Origin: Mycolicibacterium moriokaense
GTDB lineage: Bacteria; Actinomycetota; Actinomycetes; Mycobacteriales; Mycobacteriaceae
Reading direction: 5' to 3'
DNA length: 64,000 nt
Assembly (NCBI RefSeq): GCF_003347205.1
Contig: NZ_QQBJ01000003.1
Coordinates: 124,001-188,000, forward strand
Each line of letters opens with the position of its first letter. Position 1 is the stretch's first letter. The position numbers and the translations under genes are program-made. This document shows positions 1-8,790 of the stretch, piece after piece. The notes under the pieces are model-generated. The model did not search any database. It worked only from the letters and a program-made list of their open reading frames with translations, and was not told where the DNA came from.

Positions 1-2
1 TC

Positions 3-455
3 GGGACGGTCGTGCGGGCGAAGCTGACCGTGATCTCCGACGACGCGACGGTCACCCCGCTCGAGACGATCGACAAGTCGATCGGCGAACAGGTCAGCAT
101 TCTGTTCAGCTGGCAGGTGCAGCCGCATGTGTCGGGAGACCTCGAACTGCAGGCGCTCATCATGTGTCCACGCAGCGACGGCAGCGTCACGACGGAGACC
201 GTACCACTTCGGATTGCTGTGCAGCCGTTGATCAAACCCGGTTCAGGGGTGGGCGACCGAATGCACGGACTGCTCGAGACCGTGAAGAACTACTGGGTGC
301 AGTTGACGGCCTTCATGGGCATGTTGGCTGCGGCCGTGCGGTTCGGCGTGCAGTGGTTGCGTCGCCGCCGCGATCGCCAGCCGGCACAAGCACCGTCACA
401 GCCCGAGCCCGAGACCGCCGACGCTCCGGCGATTACGGCGGATAGATCTTCTTGA
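3..455 (+). CDS. 3' part of a single-pass membrane protein of unknown function
   Basis: The reading frame is open to the left edge, so the true start lies outside the window; the first start codon inside is GTG at 12. About 150 residues are visible: a polar, beta-rich stretch, then one hydrophobic segment (LTAFMGMLAAAVRFGVQWL), then RRRRDR and a Pro/Gln/Glu-rich tail. This suggests an extracytoplasmic domain anchored by a C-terminal helix, with the basic tail inside. The 3' end overlaps the convergent kinase gene by 23 nt. I do not recognise the family. Placement as a real gene is fairly sure from frame length and coding character; function is unknown. Confidence 0.6.
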   Translation, partial: GTVVRAKLTVISDDATVTPLETIDKSIGEQVSILFSWQVQPHVSGDLELQALIMCPRSDGSVTTETVPLRIAVQPLIKPGSGVGDRMHGLLETVKNYWVQLTAFMGMLAAAVRFGVQWLRRRRDRQPAQAPSQPEPETADAPAITADRSS

Positions 456-2103
456 TGCTTCCGTCGGCGTTGACCTGCATGTAGCCGGTGCCCGGCGCGC
501 TGGAGTGGATGGCCAGTTCCAGACTGCCGCCTTCGGCGCCGTCGATGATCAGATACGTCATGCCGCCGTCGCCCGCACCGAGTGTTTTCGGCGCGTCGGC
601 GATGGTGGCGGCCACCGCGTCGACGTTGATCGCGCCGAGGTCGGCGAGGTAGTCGAAGCCGCCGGTGGTCATATCGGGTGCCCAACTCTGCCACTGCCCA
701 TCGCGATACATGAAGCTGTGTTTGACGTGGCTGTTGGTCGCGTCGGCGCGGTCGGTGATCGCGTAATCGGGGTAGACCACCAGTTCGTATCCCATTGTGT
801 CGCCGAATCGTTCGCGGATACTCGTCAACAGCCCGTTGAGCCCGTCGGCCGTCTGCAGCTGTGTTGGCCCGCTCTGCGACGACGCGGTCGGGGCCGGTGC
901 GGGCGCGACGATTCCGGACGTCTTCGGGGGGACCGAAGCGCCGGTGCTGGGCGCGGACGAACGTCCGCTGTCGGCGGCGGTGGCGGTTTCGGGCTGCGAC
1001 TTGTCGCCGGAGAGGTTGAAGACGACGACAATCGCCACGACCAACGCGGCGGCAACCCCGAACAGGGCGACCGGGATCAGTATCGCCGGCCCACGCCACC
1101 ACGCCGTCGGCCCATCCGGGTGGTGGGCGCCCGGCGACCACTGCGCGGGCGCCGGCGGACCGGCGTACTGGGTTGGCGCGCCGGCCGCGGGCATGCTGCC
1201 CGAGGTGTGCGGATACTGCACCGGCGCAGGCCAATTGGCCGCGGGCTGCGGCCAGTTCGCCGCGGCGGCGGGCGCAGCAGGTGTGACGGGAGCCGCCAGC
1301 GCGGCACGGGCGGCAGCGGCCAGATCCTTGGTGGTGGCGTAGCGCTGGTCCGGGTTCTTGGCCATGCCGGTCGCGACGACCTGGTCCATCTGCGGCGAAA
1401 TCCCCGGCGCCAGCGCCGAGGGGCGCGGCGGCGGCAGCGTGAGGTGGCTGGTGATCTGGCGTTCCATGCTGTCGCCGGGGAACGGCTGGACTCCGGTGAG
1501 GCACTCGTACAGCACGCACGTCAACGCATAGACGTCGGCGGCCGGCGCGTCGCCCTTGTCGGCGGTGAACCGCTCCGGCGCCATGTAGGCGAACGTTCCG
1601 ATGGTGGTGCCGGTGCTGGTCAGCTTCGTTGCCCCGGCGGCGCGGGCGATGCCGAAATCGATCAGGTAGGCGAAGTCGTCCTCGGTGACCAGGATGTTGG
1701 ACGGCTTGACGTCGCGATGCACCAGTCCGACGCGATGCGCGGCATTGAGGGCCGCCGCGATCTGCTCGACGATCGACACCGCGCGCGGGGGCGCCAGTGG
1801 GCCGTTGACGAGCAGTTCGTTGACGGTCTTGCCGTCGATCAGCCGCATGGTCACATACAGCCGATCGTCGATCTCGCCGAAGTCATGGATCGGGACGACG
1901 TGGGGCTCGTCCAGCCCGGCGGCCATCTGGGCCTCCCGACGGAACCGCGCCTGATACTGCTCGTCGTCGGCGAGGTTGGTGGGCAGTAACTTCAGGGCGA
2001 CCACCCGGTTCATGGCGGTGTCGAACGCCTTCCACACCTCGCCCATGCCGCCGCGGCCCAGCAACTCGACCAACCGGTAGCGGCCGAACGGTGTCCCGTC
2101 CAC
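433..2103 (-). CDS. Transmembrane Ser/Thr protein kinase (Pkn family)
   Basis: Eukaryotic-type Ser/Thr kinase, expected to phosphorylate proteins on the cytoplasmic side in response to an external signal. The N-terminal kinase domain (about 1-270) has the glycine loop GRGGMGEV, the ATP-binding Lys38, HRDVKPSN with catalytic Asp131, DFG at 149-151 and the APE-type motif YMAPERF. An Ala/Pro/Trp-rich juxtamembrane linker follows, then one membrane helix at about 339-363, and about 190 outer residues ending in a compact domain that does not look like the PknB PASTA repeats. At 556 residues it has the usual layout of mycobacterial Pkn receptors. The start MDGTPFGRYRLVELLG fits the family. I cannot assign it to a named M. 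tuberculosis kinase. Confidence 0.93.
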   Translation of the reverse strand: MDGTPFGRYRLVELLGRGGMGEVWKAFDTAMNRVVALKLLPTNLADDEQYQARFRREAQMAAGLDEPHVVPIHDFGEIDDRLYVTMRLIDGKTVNELLVNGPLAPPRAVSIVEQIAAALNAAHRVGLVHRDVKPSNILVTEDDFAYLIDFGIARAAGATKLTSTGTTIGTFAYMAPERFTADKGDAPAADVYALTCVLYECLTGVQPFPGDSMERQITSHLTLPPPRPSALAPGISPQMDQVVATGMAKNPDQRYATTKDLAAAARAALAAPVTPAAPAAAANWPQPAANWPAPVQYPHTSGSMPAAGAPTQYAGPPAPAQWSPGAHHPDGPTAWWRGPAILIPVALFGVAAALVVAIVVVFNLSGDKSQPETATAADSGRSSAPSTGASVPPKTSGIVAPAPAPTASSQSGPTQLQTADGLNGLLTSIRERFGDTMGYELVVYPDYAITDRADATNSHVKHSFMYRDGQWQSWAPDMTTGGFDYLADLGAINVDAVAATIADAPKTLGAGDGGMTYLIIDGAEGGSLELAIHSSAPGTGYMQVNADGSIKKIYPP

Positions 2104-2161
2104 CGGCTAACAATAAGAGTTGGTCGCGCACGCTGCCAGCAGATCGGCCCCGGTTGCCGGT

Positions 2162-2431
2162 CTACGGCAGCCCTTGCTCCTCCTTCGGCAGCGGCGCGGG
2201 CCCCTTGATCGCGGGAACGGCGATCATGGTCGCCTCCACGGTCGACGGTGTTGTCTGCGTGACGGTGGCCGCCGCGCTGTACGGGCCGGGTCCGGGTCCG
2301 GCCATTTGCGACAGCGCCAGTGAACCGATGGGCGCGGCGGCGATCAGCGCGCACGCGCCAGCGGCGAAACAGATTTGAGATGCGAGTCTAGGCACTTCGG
2401 CTGGCTCCTTCATGATCGAGTTAGTACCCAT
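2162..2431 (-). CDS. Small exported protein of unknown function
   Basis: An 89-residue protein with a hydrophobic signal-like segment (ICFAAGACALIAAAPIGSLAL) near the N terminus, followed by a Pro/Gly/Thr-rich mature part ending in KEEQGLP. It lies 58 nt upstream of the kinase gene on the same strand and may be co-transcribed with it. The first Met is at 2431, with a second at 2413 that would still keep the signal. No enzyme motif is visible. It could be a small secreted or cell-wall protein; it may also be over-called because it is short. Confidence 0.5.
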   Translation of the reverse strand: MGTNSIMKEPAEVPRLASQICFAAGACALIAAAPIGSLALSQMAGPGPGPYSAAATVTQTTPSTVEATMIAVPAIKGPAPLPKEEQGLP

Positions 2432-2564
2432 CGACTACGCGTAGCGTCTGAAAGAATATCCCTCGCAGCTGTAGAAGAAGGTTCGGCGGACTGTGGAAAT
2501 CCTTGCAGAACAGGGCAACTGGGAGGCACTCCAAGGGGATCGACAGTGCAACAACAGTCTTCGA

Positions 2565-3407
2565 TCAGCCGCCGGCCCGGTCGTCGACCGGCGAATCCTC
2601 GGCATCGTCGCGTTCTTCCCGCAGCCGCTCCTTGCTGCGGAGCAGGCGAAGCAGCGTCACCAAGACCAGTCCGCCGACGACATTGGCCGCCAGCGTGTAG
2701 CCGAACCACGCGAGCCAGTCGAGGTACCCGAACGGTGTCGCACCGGAGATCAGCGCGCCAAAGATCAACAGCGAGTCGAGGATCGAATGGAACATCTGCA
2801 AGCCGGCCAGCAGGAAGGCGCCCGCGACGGCGGCGGCGATCTTGCCCGGCACCGAGTCGGTGCCGTGTTGCATGCGGGTCATCAAGGTGATCACCATGCC
2901 GCCGAGGACCGCCAGCGACAGCGTTTCCGGCGAGAGCGGGGCCTCGATGAAGTGCCGCGCCGATTCGACGGTCTGGTGCCGCAGCTTCGGGAACGCGGTC
3001 ATCACCAGCCACATGATCACCCAGCCACCCACCAGGTTGGCCGCCAGCGTCCCGCTCCACAGCTTGGCCAACTGCCCGACGCTGGCACGTTTGGCGACCA
3101 CCGTGGTCACGGGTACCAGAAAGCCCTCGGTGAACAACTCGCTGCGGCCCAGCAGCAGCGCCAGGAAGCCGATGGAGAACGCCAGGCCCGCCACCAGCGG
3201 ATCGTGGGTCGCGTTGAGCACCGACAGGTAGGCCAGCACCCCCATCGCGACCTCGGTGCCGCCGAAGAAACCGGTGGTCAGCACCTCCCGCCAAGGCCGG
3301 TGAAGCCGTTGGGTGCCCTCTGCCATCATCCGTTGGAACGCGTCCTCGAGCTCGTCCTCGATCGGGCTGTCCGAATCTCCGAGCTCACGCTGACTGGTCT
3401 TGCTCAC
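2565..3407 (-). CDS. Formate/nitrite transporter (FNT) family membrane protein
   Basis: Channel-like protein of the FNT family, which moves small monovalent anions such as formate or nitrite across the membrane. Six hydrophobic segments are visible with Gly/Asn-rich FNT-type stretches (GFFGGTEVAMGVLAYL, SGTLAANLVGGWVIMW, FGYTLAANVVGG). The 280-residue length fits the family. I start it at the GTG at 3407 because AAGGA precedes it by 7 nt; the frame stays open further upstream without a better site. The C terminus is highly charged (KERLREERDDAEDS). No neighbouring nitrite reductase or formate enzyme hints at the substrate. A related subgroup is annotated only as FNT family, so the substrate remains open. 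Confidence 0.88.
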   Translation of the reverse strand: MSKTSQRELGDSDSPIEDELEDAFQRMMAEGTQRLHRPWREVLTTGFFGGTEVAMGVLAYLSVLNATHDPLVAGLAFSIGFLALLLGRSELFTEGFLVPVTTVVAKRASVGQLAKLWSGTLAANLVGGWVIMWLVMTAFPKLRHQTVESARHFIEAPLSPETLSLAVLGGMVITLMTRMQHGTDSVPGKIAAAVAGAFLLAGLQMFHSILDSLLIFGALISGATPFGYLDWLAWFGYTLAANVVGGLVLVTLLRLLRSKERLREERDDAEDSPVDDRAGG

Positions 3408-3551
3408 GCATATGTCCTTGCCTCGGCGAGATGTTCGAACATGAGTACCCGTTCGCGGACTCTGGGACATCGCGTGCGCTGATCGGCGGTTGTTTGACCG
3501 CGGTCCGGCTTGGGAAGAACCGTCGCATCACCGGAAAGGAGCAGCTCGACC

Positions 3552-4646
3552 GTGAACGAACCCCGGCTGTACCGCGAACTGTTGCAACAGCTGCTGTGGG
3601 CCTACGGCCCGGGCGGCCAGGAAGACGCGGTGCGCGACGTCTGCCGCGCCGAACTCGAGCCGTACGTCGATGAGGTATGGGTCGACAAGGCGAACAACCT
3701 CGTGGGGTTCATCCGGGGCAACGACAGCCGCGACGACGAAGCGAGCCGCTACGACGACGTGCCGGGTACCCGGGTGCTGGCACACATGGATGAGCTGTCG
3801 ATGGTCGTCAAACGCGTGGAGCCCGACGGCACCCTGCACGTGACGCCGTCAGGCGTGATGTATCCGGCGAACTTCGGCCTGGGTCCCGTCGCCGTGCTCG
3901 GAGACGCCCAGACCGTGACGGGAGTGCTGTCGCTGGGATCGGAGCACACCACCAAGGAGAGCCTGCGGATCTGGCAGACCAAGCCGGACAAAGGCGACAA
4001 ATCGCTGGACTGGCTGCACGTGTACGTCTTCACCGGGCGCACGGCCGATGAACTCACGGCGGCCGGAGTACATCCGGGCACGCGGGTGTGCATCGAGCGC
4101 AGCAAGCGGACGCTGGTCGACGTCGGAGACTACATCGGGTCGTATTTCATGGACGACCGTGCCGCCGTGGTGGCCCTGCTGCAGGTGGCCCGCCGATTAC
4201 GCGAACGCGCGCAACGCCCGGCGCACGACGTCTACCTCGTGTTCACCACCGACGAGGAGATCGGCGGCGTCGGCGCGTCGTATGCCTGCCGGACCCTGCC
4301 CGGTGATTTGGCCCTTGCCCTGGAGGTGGGGCCGACGGAGGCGGAGTACGACACCGACGTCGGCGGCGGCCCCATCGTCGCCTACCGCGACGACCGCTGT
4401 GATTACGACAAGGCCGTCGCCGACCGGCTGATGCGCATCGCCGCCGATCTCGGCCTCGCGCCCCAGGCGGCGGTGCTCGGTGCGTTCGAGTCCGACGCCT
4501 CACACGCCAAGGCCAGCGGGCTCTCGCCCCGCGCCGGACTGCTCTGCGTGCCGACGCTCTCCACGCATGGCTACGAAGTGATTCCGCACCAAGCCATTCC
4601 GTCGATGACCGACGTGCTCGTGGAGTTCTTGGTCAAGACGGACTGA
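3552..4646 (+). CDS. M42-family metallo-aminopeptidase
   Basis: Predicted cytoplasmic dinuclear-metal aminopeptidase of the M42 family (glutamyl aminopeptidase/TET type). Metal-site motifs occur in family order: LAHMDE (His78, Asp80), YFMDDRAA bridging Asp, TTDEEIGGVG with the catalytic Glu pair, an acidic EVGPTE segment, and the late STHGYE His. The GTG start at 3552 is chosen because AAAGGAG lies about 10 nt upstream; the 14 extra residues of the longer frame look non-coding. Length 364 is normal. It converges on the MFS gene with only 3 nt between the stop codons. Peptide specificity cannot be inferred. Confidence 0.88.
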   Translation: MNEPRLYRELLQQLLWAYGPGGQEDAVRDVCRAELEPYVDEVWVDKANNLVGFIRGNDSRDDEASRYDDVPGTRVLAHMDELSMVVKRVEPDGTLHVTPSGVMYPANFGLGPVAVLGDAQTVTGVLSLGSEHTTKESLRIWQTKPDKGDKSLDWLHVYVFTGRTADELTAAGVHPGTRVCIERSKRTLVDVGDYIGSYFMDDRAAVVALLQVARRLRERAQRPAHDVYLVFTTDEEIGGVGASYACRTLPGDLALALEVGPTEAEYDTDVGGGPIVAYRDDRCDYDKAVADRLMRIAADLGLAPQAAVLGAFESDASHAKASGLSPRAGLLCVPTLSTHGYEVIPHQAIPSMTDVLVEFLVKTD

Positions 4647-4649
4647 GGG

Positions 4650-6161
4650 TCAGGACAGCCGCGGCCTGGCCGCTCCTTCGGCACGGACCGAGCCCGTGCG
4701 ACGGGCGCCGGCCGCGGCCAGCGGGCTGGCGACGTCCTCCAGGGATTTGCCTTCGGCATCGACGGCGAGGAACCAGGCCACCAGTCCCCCTGCCATCATC
4801 ACGGCTGCCCCGAGCAGGTAGCCGAGGAACAGCAGGAAGGGCTCGGAGCCGTCGCCGATGAGCGCGCCGTAGATGACGGGACCGAGGGCCCCGAAACACT
4901 GGGCGATGGCGAAGAACACGGCGATCGCCTTGGCCCGGACCTCCAGCGGGAAGATCTCGCTCACGGTGAGGTAGGCGGCGCTGGCTCCCGCCGACGCGAA
5001 ATAAAAGATGACGCACCACGCGATCGTCTGCGTGATCGCGTTGAGCACCCCGGCGTTGAACAACACCGCGCTCACGGCCAGCAGCAGACCGGACAGCAGA
5101 TAGGTGCCCGCGATCATCTTCTTCCGGCCGAGCGTGTCGAAATAGTGCCCAATCGTCAATGGGCCCAGAAGGTTTCCGACAGCGAAGGCGATCAGGTACA
5201 GAGGCGCCGACTCGGATGCCACGCCGTAGAACTTGCCGAGCACCAGGGTGTAGGTGAAGAAGATCGCGTTGTACAGGAACGACTGGCTGACCATCAGCAC
5301 AGCGCCCAGAATCGACCGGCTGGGGTAGTCCCGGAACAGCACTCGGGTCAGCGCCAGGTAGCCGATCTTCTCGGTGGGCTGCAGGTCGATCGCCTTGCTC
5401 TCGTCGACCGCGGGCAACTCGGCGCCGGTGGCTTTCACCTCATGCTCGATCTGCGTGATCGATTGCTCGGCGTCATCCACCCGTCCATTCATCACCTGCC
5501 AGCGCGGGCTTTCAGGAAGGTTGCGCCGCACCAGCAGGATCACCAGACCCAGGACGGGGCCGATGAGGAAGGCCAGCCGCCAGCCGAGGCTCAGGTCGAT
5601 CGCCTTGAGGAAGACGAATGTGCCCAGAGTGCCGAGAATCGCTCCGGCCCAGTATGTTCCGTTGATCGCGATGTCGACCCTGCCGCGGAACCGCGCCGGG
5701 ATCAGTTCGTCGATCGCCGAGTTGATCGCCGCGTATTCCCCGCCGATGCCCATGCCGGCGATGAACCGGGTGATGTAGAGAAAGATGATCCAGCCGGCGC
5801 TGTTGCCCAAGGTGGCAGCGGTGAGACCGCTGCCGACGAGGTAGACGCCCAGCGTCACCATGAAGAGATTGCGTCGCCCCAGCTTGTCGGAGAGGCGTCC
5901 GAAGAACAGCGCGCCCACCACTTCCCCAGCCAGGTAGACGGTGGCGATGAGCCCGACCGCCGCGGACGACAGGCCGAGCGTTTCGGGCTGGCTGAGCGTG
6001 TCGGCGACCGCGCTGGCGACGGTGATCTCCAGACCGTCGAGGATCCACGCCACGCCGAGCGCGATGACCATCCGCGTGTGAAACGGCGACCAGGGCAATC
6101 GGTCGATCCGGGCGGGAATGAGACTGCGGATCACGCTCTGGGTCTCGGCCGGTGTCGCCAT
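4650..6161 (-). CDS. MFS transporter, sugar-porter-like
   Basis: Twelve-segment major facilitator protein of 503 residues. Sugar-porter-like features are visible: GRLSDKLGRR in the loop between TM2 and TM3, RFIAGMGIGGEYAAINSAIDELIPARFRG across TM4-TM5, the central PESPRW motif, and PLEVRAKAIAVFFAIAQ after TM10. ATG at 6161 has an excellent GAGGAGG ribosome site 6 nt upstream, so the longer open frame is discarded. It probably imports or exports a small organic solute by proton coupling. The gene stands alone between an M42 peptidase and a hydrolase, so context does not suggest a substrate. Confidence 0.9.
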   Translation of the reverse strand: MATPAETQSVIRSLIPARIDRLPWSPFHTRMVIALGVAWILDGLEITVASAVADTLSQPETLGLSSAAVGLIATVYLAGEVVGALFFGRLSDKLGRRNLFMVTLGVYLVGSGLTAATLGNSAGWIIFLYITRFIAGMGIGGEYAAINSAIDELIPARFRGRVDIAINGTYWAGAILGTLGTFVFLKAIDLSLGWRLAFLIGPVLGLVILLVRRNLPESPRWQVMNGRVDDAEQSITQIEHEVKATGAELPAVDESKAIDLQPTEKIGYLALTRVLFRDYPSRSILGAVLMVSQSFLYNAIFFTYTLVLGKFYGVASESAPLYLIAFAVGNLLGPLTIGHYFDTLGRKKMIAGTYLLSGLLLAVSAVLFNAGVLNAITQTIAWCVIFYFASAGASAAYLTVSEIFPLEVRAKAIAVFFAIAQCFGALGPVIYGALIGDGSEPFLLFLGYLLGAAVMMAGGLVAWFLAVDAEGKSLEDVASPLAAAGARRTGSVRAEGAARPRLS

Positions 6162-6369
6162 GGTCGCCTCCTCGCGAAACAGATCCGGCATTCCCGCCGC
6201 CGCGAGACCACAAACCTCCTTGTCGGAGCGCGGCTGAGGGCAAGGGGTTATCTGCGGGTTCAGTCGGGGCATGGCACGGCCATGACAGCTTCCGATGACA
6301 ATGTGACGCCCGAGGACGAGGTGGAGAAGCCCTCGGAGTCGCAGCGGGATCCGGCGCTTTTCGCGGCCG

Positions 6370-7230
6370 TCAGTGGCTGTGCGAAGCCCACGCACCGGTG
6401 GTGGTGATGAAATCCTCGATCAGATCGGCGACCTGTGCAGGGGCTTCGACGTGGGCGAAGTGACCCACGCCCGGCAGCACCTCGAGGCGGGTTTCGGGCC
6501 GCATCTGCAATGCGGCATACCCGTGATCGACCGGGATGATCGTGTCGTCCTCGCCCCAGATGGCCAGCGCAGGCAGATCGGCTTTGAGCGTCAACCGGTT
6601 CAGCGCGCTGACCGATTGCCCGCGGTAGTCGACGACCGAGCGCAGCGTGCGAAGGAAGGCCGCACGGGTGGAGGCATCCGAGAACGACGAGTACGCATTC
6701 CAGATCTCGGCGCCGCGCGGCGACCGCAGTCCCGTCGACGTGAGCCATGACCTGACCGAGTTACCGGCGCGCAGAACGAATTCCGGTGCGATCACCGGCA
6801 TGACAAGCTCGGCGCCGGGCGCGGACAGCAGTCGCAGGATCCAGCCGACGTCCTGGCCGAGCCCGCCGCTGCTGATCAGGATCAGCCGTCGGCAGTAGTC
6901 GGGATGCTGGTACAGAAACTGCATCGCGATTCCGCCACCGAGCGAGTGGCCGACGATGGTCGCCGAGTCCACGTCGAGTTCGTCGAGCAGATCGCGTAGC
7001 CCGACCGCGAACGCGCCGAGCGAATAGTCGGTGCGGGGTTTGGCGGACTGACCGTGGCCCAACAGGTCGGGCGCGATGACGCGGTACCGCTTCGCCAGCC
7101 GCGGCAGGATCTCCCGCCAGGTCTGCGAACTGCCGGCCATACCGTGGATGAGCAGGAGAACTTCGCCCTGGCCCTCGTCGTAGTACGCCAACCGCTGGCC
7201 GTGGATGTCGATGGACTTGTGTTCGATCAC
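6370..7230 (-). CDS. Alpha/beta-fold hydrolase
   Basis: A 286-residue alpha/beta hydrolase. Visible elements are the oxyanion-region HGMAGS, the nucleophile elbow GHSLGGG (Ser), an acidic EDD after the sixth strand, and the late GVGHFAHVE with the catalytic His. The GTG start at 7230 follows GGAGG by 5 nt; upstream codons in the same frame are unlikely to be translated. The profile resembles the hydrolases that cleave C-C or ester bonds in aromatic or lipid catabolism, but the substrate cannot be assigned. It is divergent from the Ddn-like gene, sharing a 194-nt intergenic region. Confidence 0.88.
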   Translation of the reverse strand: MIEHKSIDIHGQRLAYYDEGQGEVLLLIHGMAGSSQTWREILPRLAKRYRVIAPDLLGHGQSAKPRTDYSLGAFAVGLRDLLDELDVDSATIVGHSLGGGIAMQFLYQHPDYCRRLILISSGGLGQDVGWILRLLSAPGAELVMPVIAPEFVLRAGNSVRSWLTSTGLRSPRGAEIWNAYSSFSDASTRAAFLRTLRSVVDYRGQSVSALNRLTLKADLPALAIWGEDDTIIPVDHGYAALQMRPETRLEVLPGVGHFAHVEAPAQVADLIEDFITTTGAWASHSH

Positions 7231-7424
7231 GAACGCCTCCGTTCCCCCGCGCGCGATTCTACCGGCCGGTAACTTCGCTGACCCGCGAGGACGGGTCGGC
7301 GGCGCCAGGCACTGCACGGTCGGCCAGACGATTGCGCCCGCGACAGGGAAGTCGTGCTCGCTGCGTAGCGTTGGTTCACAGATGAGCCGCTGGCGGACCC
7401 AGCGCGTCACCGAAAGGGCACGGG

Positions 7425-7865
7425 ATGAACACGAACACCCTCAAGGACAACGGTGTGAAGCTGATGAACCTGGCGCACCGGCTGGTCCTCAAGGTCAGCG
7501 GGAACAGGATCCTGGCCAAACCCTTCGGGATGCCCCTTGTCGAACTGCACACAACAGGTCGCAAATCGGGGCTGCCGCGGTCCTGCTACCTGACGGCGCC
7601 CGTGCACGACTCCCAGCGGGTGGTGCTCATCGCCTCCAAGGGCGGTGATGACCGCCACCCCGACTGGTACCGAAATCTGCAGGCAAATCCCGACGCCGCC
7701 GTGGTGATCGACGGTCAACGACACAATGTCCACGCCCGCACCGCCAGCGCAGCTGAGAAGGCCGAGCTGTGGCCGCAGATCGTGGCGTCCTACAAGGGTT
7801 ACGCCGACTATCAGAAGCGGACGGACCGCGACATCCCGGTGGTGATCTGCGAGCTGCAGAGCTAG
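7425..7865 (+). CDS. Deazaflavin (F420)-dependent nitroreductase-family protein (Ddn-like)
   Basis: A 146-residue protein of the split-barrel F420-binding family that includes M. tuberculosis Ddn; members use reduced F420 to reduce quinones or nitro compounds. Family signatures are VELHTTGRKSG near residue 40, the IASKGG loop, HPDWYRNLQANPD in the middle and YADYQKRTDRDIPVV near the end. The start has AAAGGG upstream. Its last codons (ELQS stop) form the left part of a 69-nt direct repeat found again 871 nt downstream, so the 3' junction of this gene has been duplicated. Confidence 0.9.
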   Translation: MNTNTLKDNGVKLMNLAHRLVLKVSGNRILAKPFGMPLVELHTTGRKSGLPRSCYLTAPVHDSQRVVLIASKGGDDRHPDWYRNLQANPDAAVVIDGQRHNVHARTASAAEKAELWPQIVASYKGYADYQKRTDRDIPVVICELQS

Positions 7866-7919
7866 ACGCCGCGCTCGGCGGGCAAGAGTCCGCGGTTGAC
7901 GGCGGCGACGAGCGCGGCG
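7851..7919 (+). repeat. Direct repeat, left copy (69 nt)
   Basis: Matches 8722-8790 at 63 of 69 positions without gaps. It spans the last codons of the Ddn-like gene and a fragment of the opposing DUF2252 gene. Confidence 0.9.
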
Positions 7920-7926
7920 GAATCAC
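7862..7926 (-). pseudogene. Remnant of the DUF2252 gene 3' end
   Basis: On the minus strand this stretch reads ALVAAVNRGLLPAERGV followed by a stop. The intact DUF2252 protein downstream ends ALVAAVDRGLLPVERGV, so 15 of 17 residues agree. Only the last codons are present. It shows that the 3' end of the DUF2252 gene once lay directly against the Ddn-like gene, or was copied there. Confidence 0.8.
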
Positions 7927-8112
7927 TCGAGCAAAGCTCGGCGGATCCCGTCCGCGGACAATCGGTCCGTCGCCATAGTTATCCCCGAGGCGTCGTAAGC
8001 ATGATCAGGCTGCCGGCACCGACGCAGGTGAAGCACCTCACCACTATTCCAAGCCTTGGTGTGATGAAGCTCGCCGCAAACGAGTTTGAGATGTGATCGG
8101 CCGTACGGGACC

Positions 8113-8736
8113 ATGAAAAACATGTACGTAACCTACGGCCGGAAAAGGCGTCGCGCTGCGACACCTGGTCGCAGGCGCTGGTGGATGGCTCGGGCAGTGG
8201 GTCGACACCCGCTGACACGTTCGGTTGATCGTTTGGAAGCGTGGACGATCGTCCTGGTGCTCGCTGCCCTCATCGGCACAATCCCGGTCGCCATCGATAT
8301 CGCGCGCAACGTCCATGGTGCGGCGTCGGCGGCGATCGAGGTCGAAGCCGCCACCCGCCATCCCGTCGAGGCCGAGACACTTGGTGCCAGCCATTCCAGG
8401 TCTGATGGATCCGAGATATCCAGGTGGGTACACGTCCGTTGGTTCGACGGCAGGTCCACCCGAGACGACGACGTAGAGGTCGCCGAACCGGTGAAGCCCG
8501 GACAAAGACTGCCCATCTGGGTCGACGAGAATGGCGAGATCACCTCCGCGCCGCGCACGGCGGTTGATGCACGGGCCGACGGGGTCGCCGCGGGGTTGAT
8601 GCTCTGGCTGACGGTCGCAGCCCTGGCGGGCGGTGGCCTGCGACTGCTGCGCCGCCTTCTGGATCGGTATCGCTACCGCTCCTGGGAGCGTGACTTGCAG
8701 GTCCTGGTCGAGAATGGCGGCGAGCTACAGAGCTAG
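8113..8736 (+). CDS. Rv1733c-like membrane protein
   Basis: About 207 residues with two membrane helices (near WTIVLVLAALIGTIPVAI and GLMLWLTVAALAGGGLRLL) around a polar outer domain. It matches my memory of the M. tuberculosis Rv1733c family: the N-terminal RHPLTRSVDRLEA motif, the RHP...E stretch, the VKPGQRLPIWVDENGEI segment and the SWERDLQ tail. Rv1733c is a DosR-regulated membrane antigen; the biochemical role is unknown. The start is uncertain (8086, 8113 or 8185 are all in frame). The last four residues (ELQS) are identical to those of the upstream Ddn-like gene because the 3' end lies in the duplicated repeat; the original tail may have been replaced. Confidence 0.82.
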   Translation: MKNMYVTYGRKRRRAATPGRRRWWMARAVGRHPLTRSVDRLEAWTIVLVLAALIGTIPVAIDIARNVHGAASAAIEVEAATRHPVEAETLGASHSRSDGSEISRWVHVRWFDGRSTRDDDVEVAEPVKPGQRLPIWVDENGEITSAPRTAVDARADGVAAGLMLWLTVAALAGGGLRLLRRLLDRYRYRSWERDLQVLVENGGELQS

Positions 8737-8790
8737 ACGCCGCGCTCGACGGGTAACAGGCCGCGGTCGACGGCGGCGACGAGCGCGGCG
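8722..8790 (+). repeat. Direct repeat, right copy (69 nt)
   Basis: Right partner of 7851-7919. It supplies the stop codon of the Rv1733c-like gene on the plus strand and the true C-terminal codons of DUF2252 on the minus strand. Confidence 0.9.

Noticed and set aside
5145-6407. Long plus-strand frame of 420 codons
   Set aside because: Antisense to the MFS transporter gene; it arises from high GC and has no protein family character.
7955-7969. CGGAC-N5-GTCCG upstream of the Rv1733c-like gene as a DosR box
   Set aside because: Spacer length and outer bases do not fit the DosR consensus as I know it, although Rv1733c itself is DosR-controlled.
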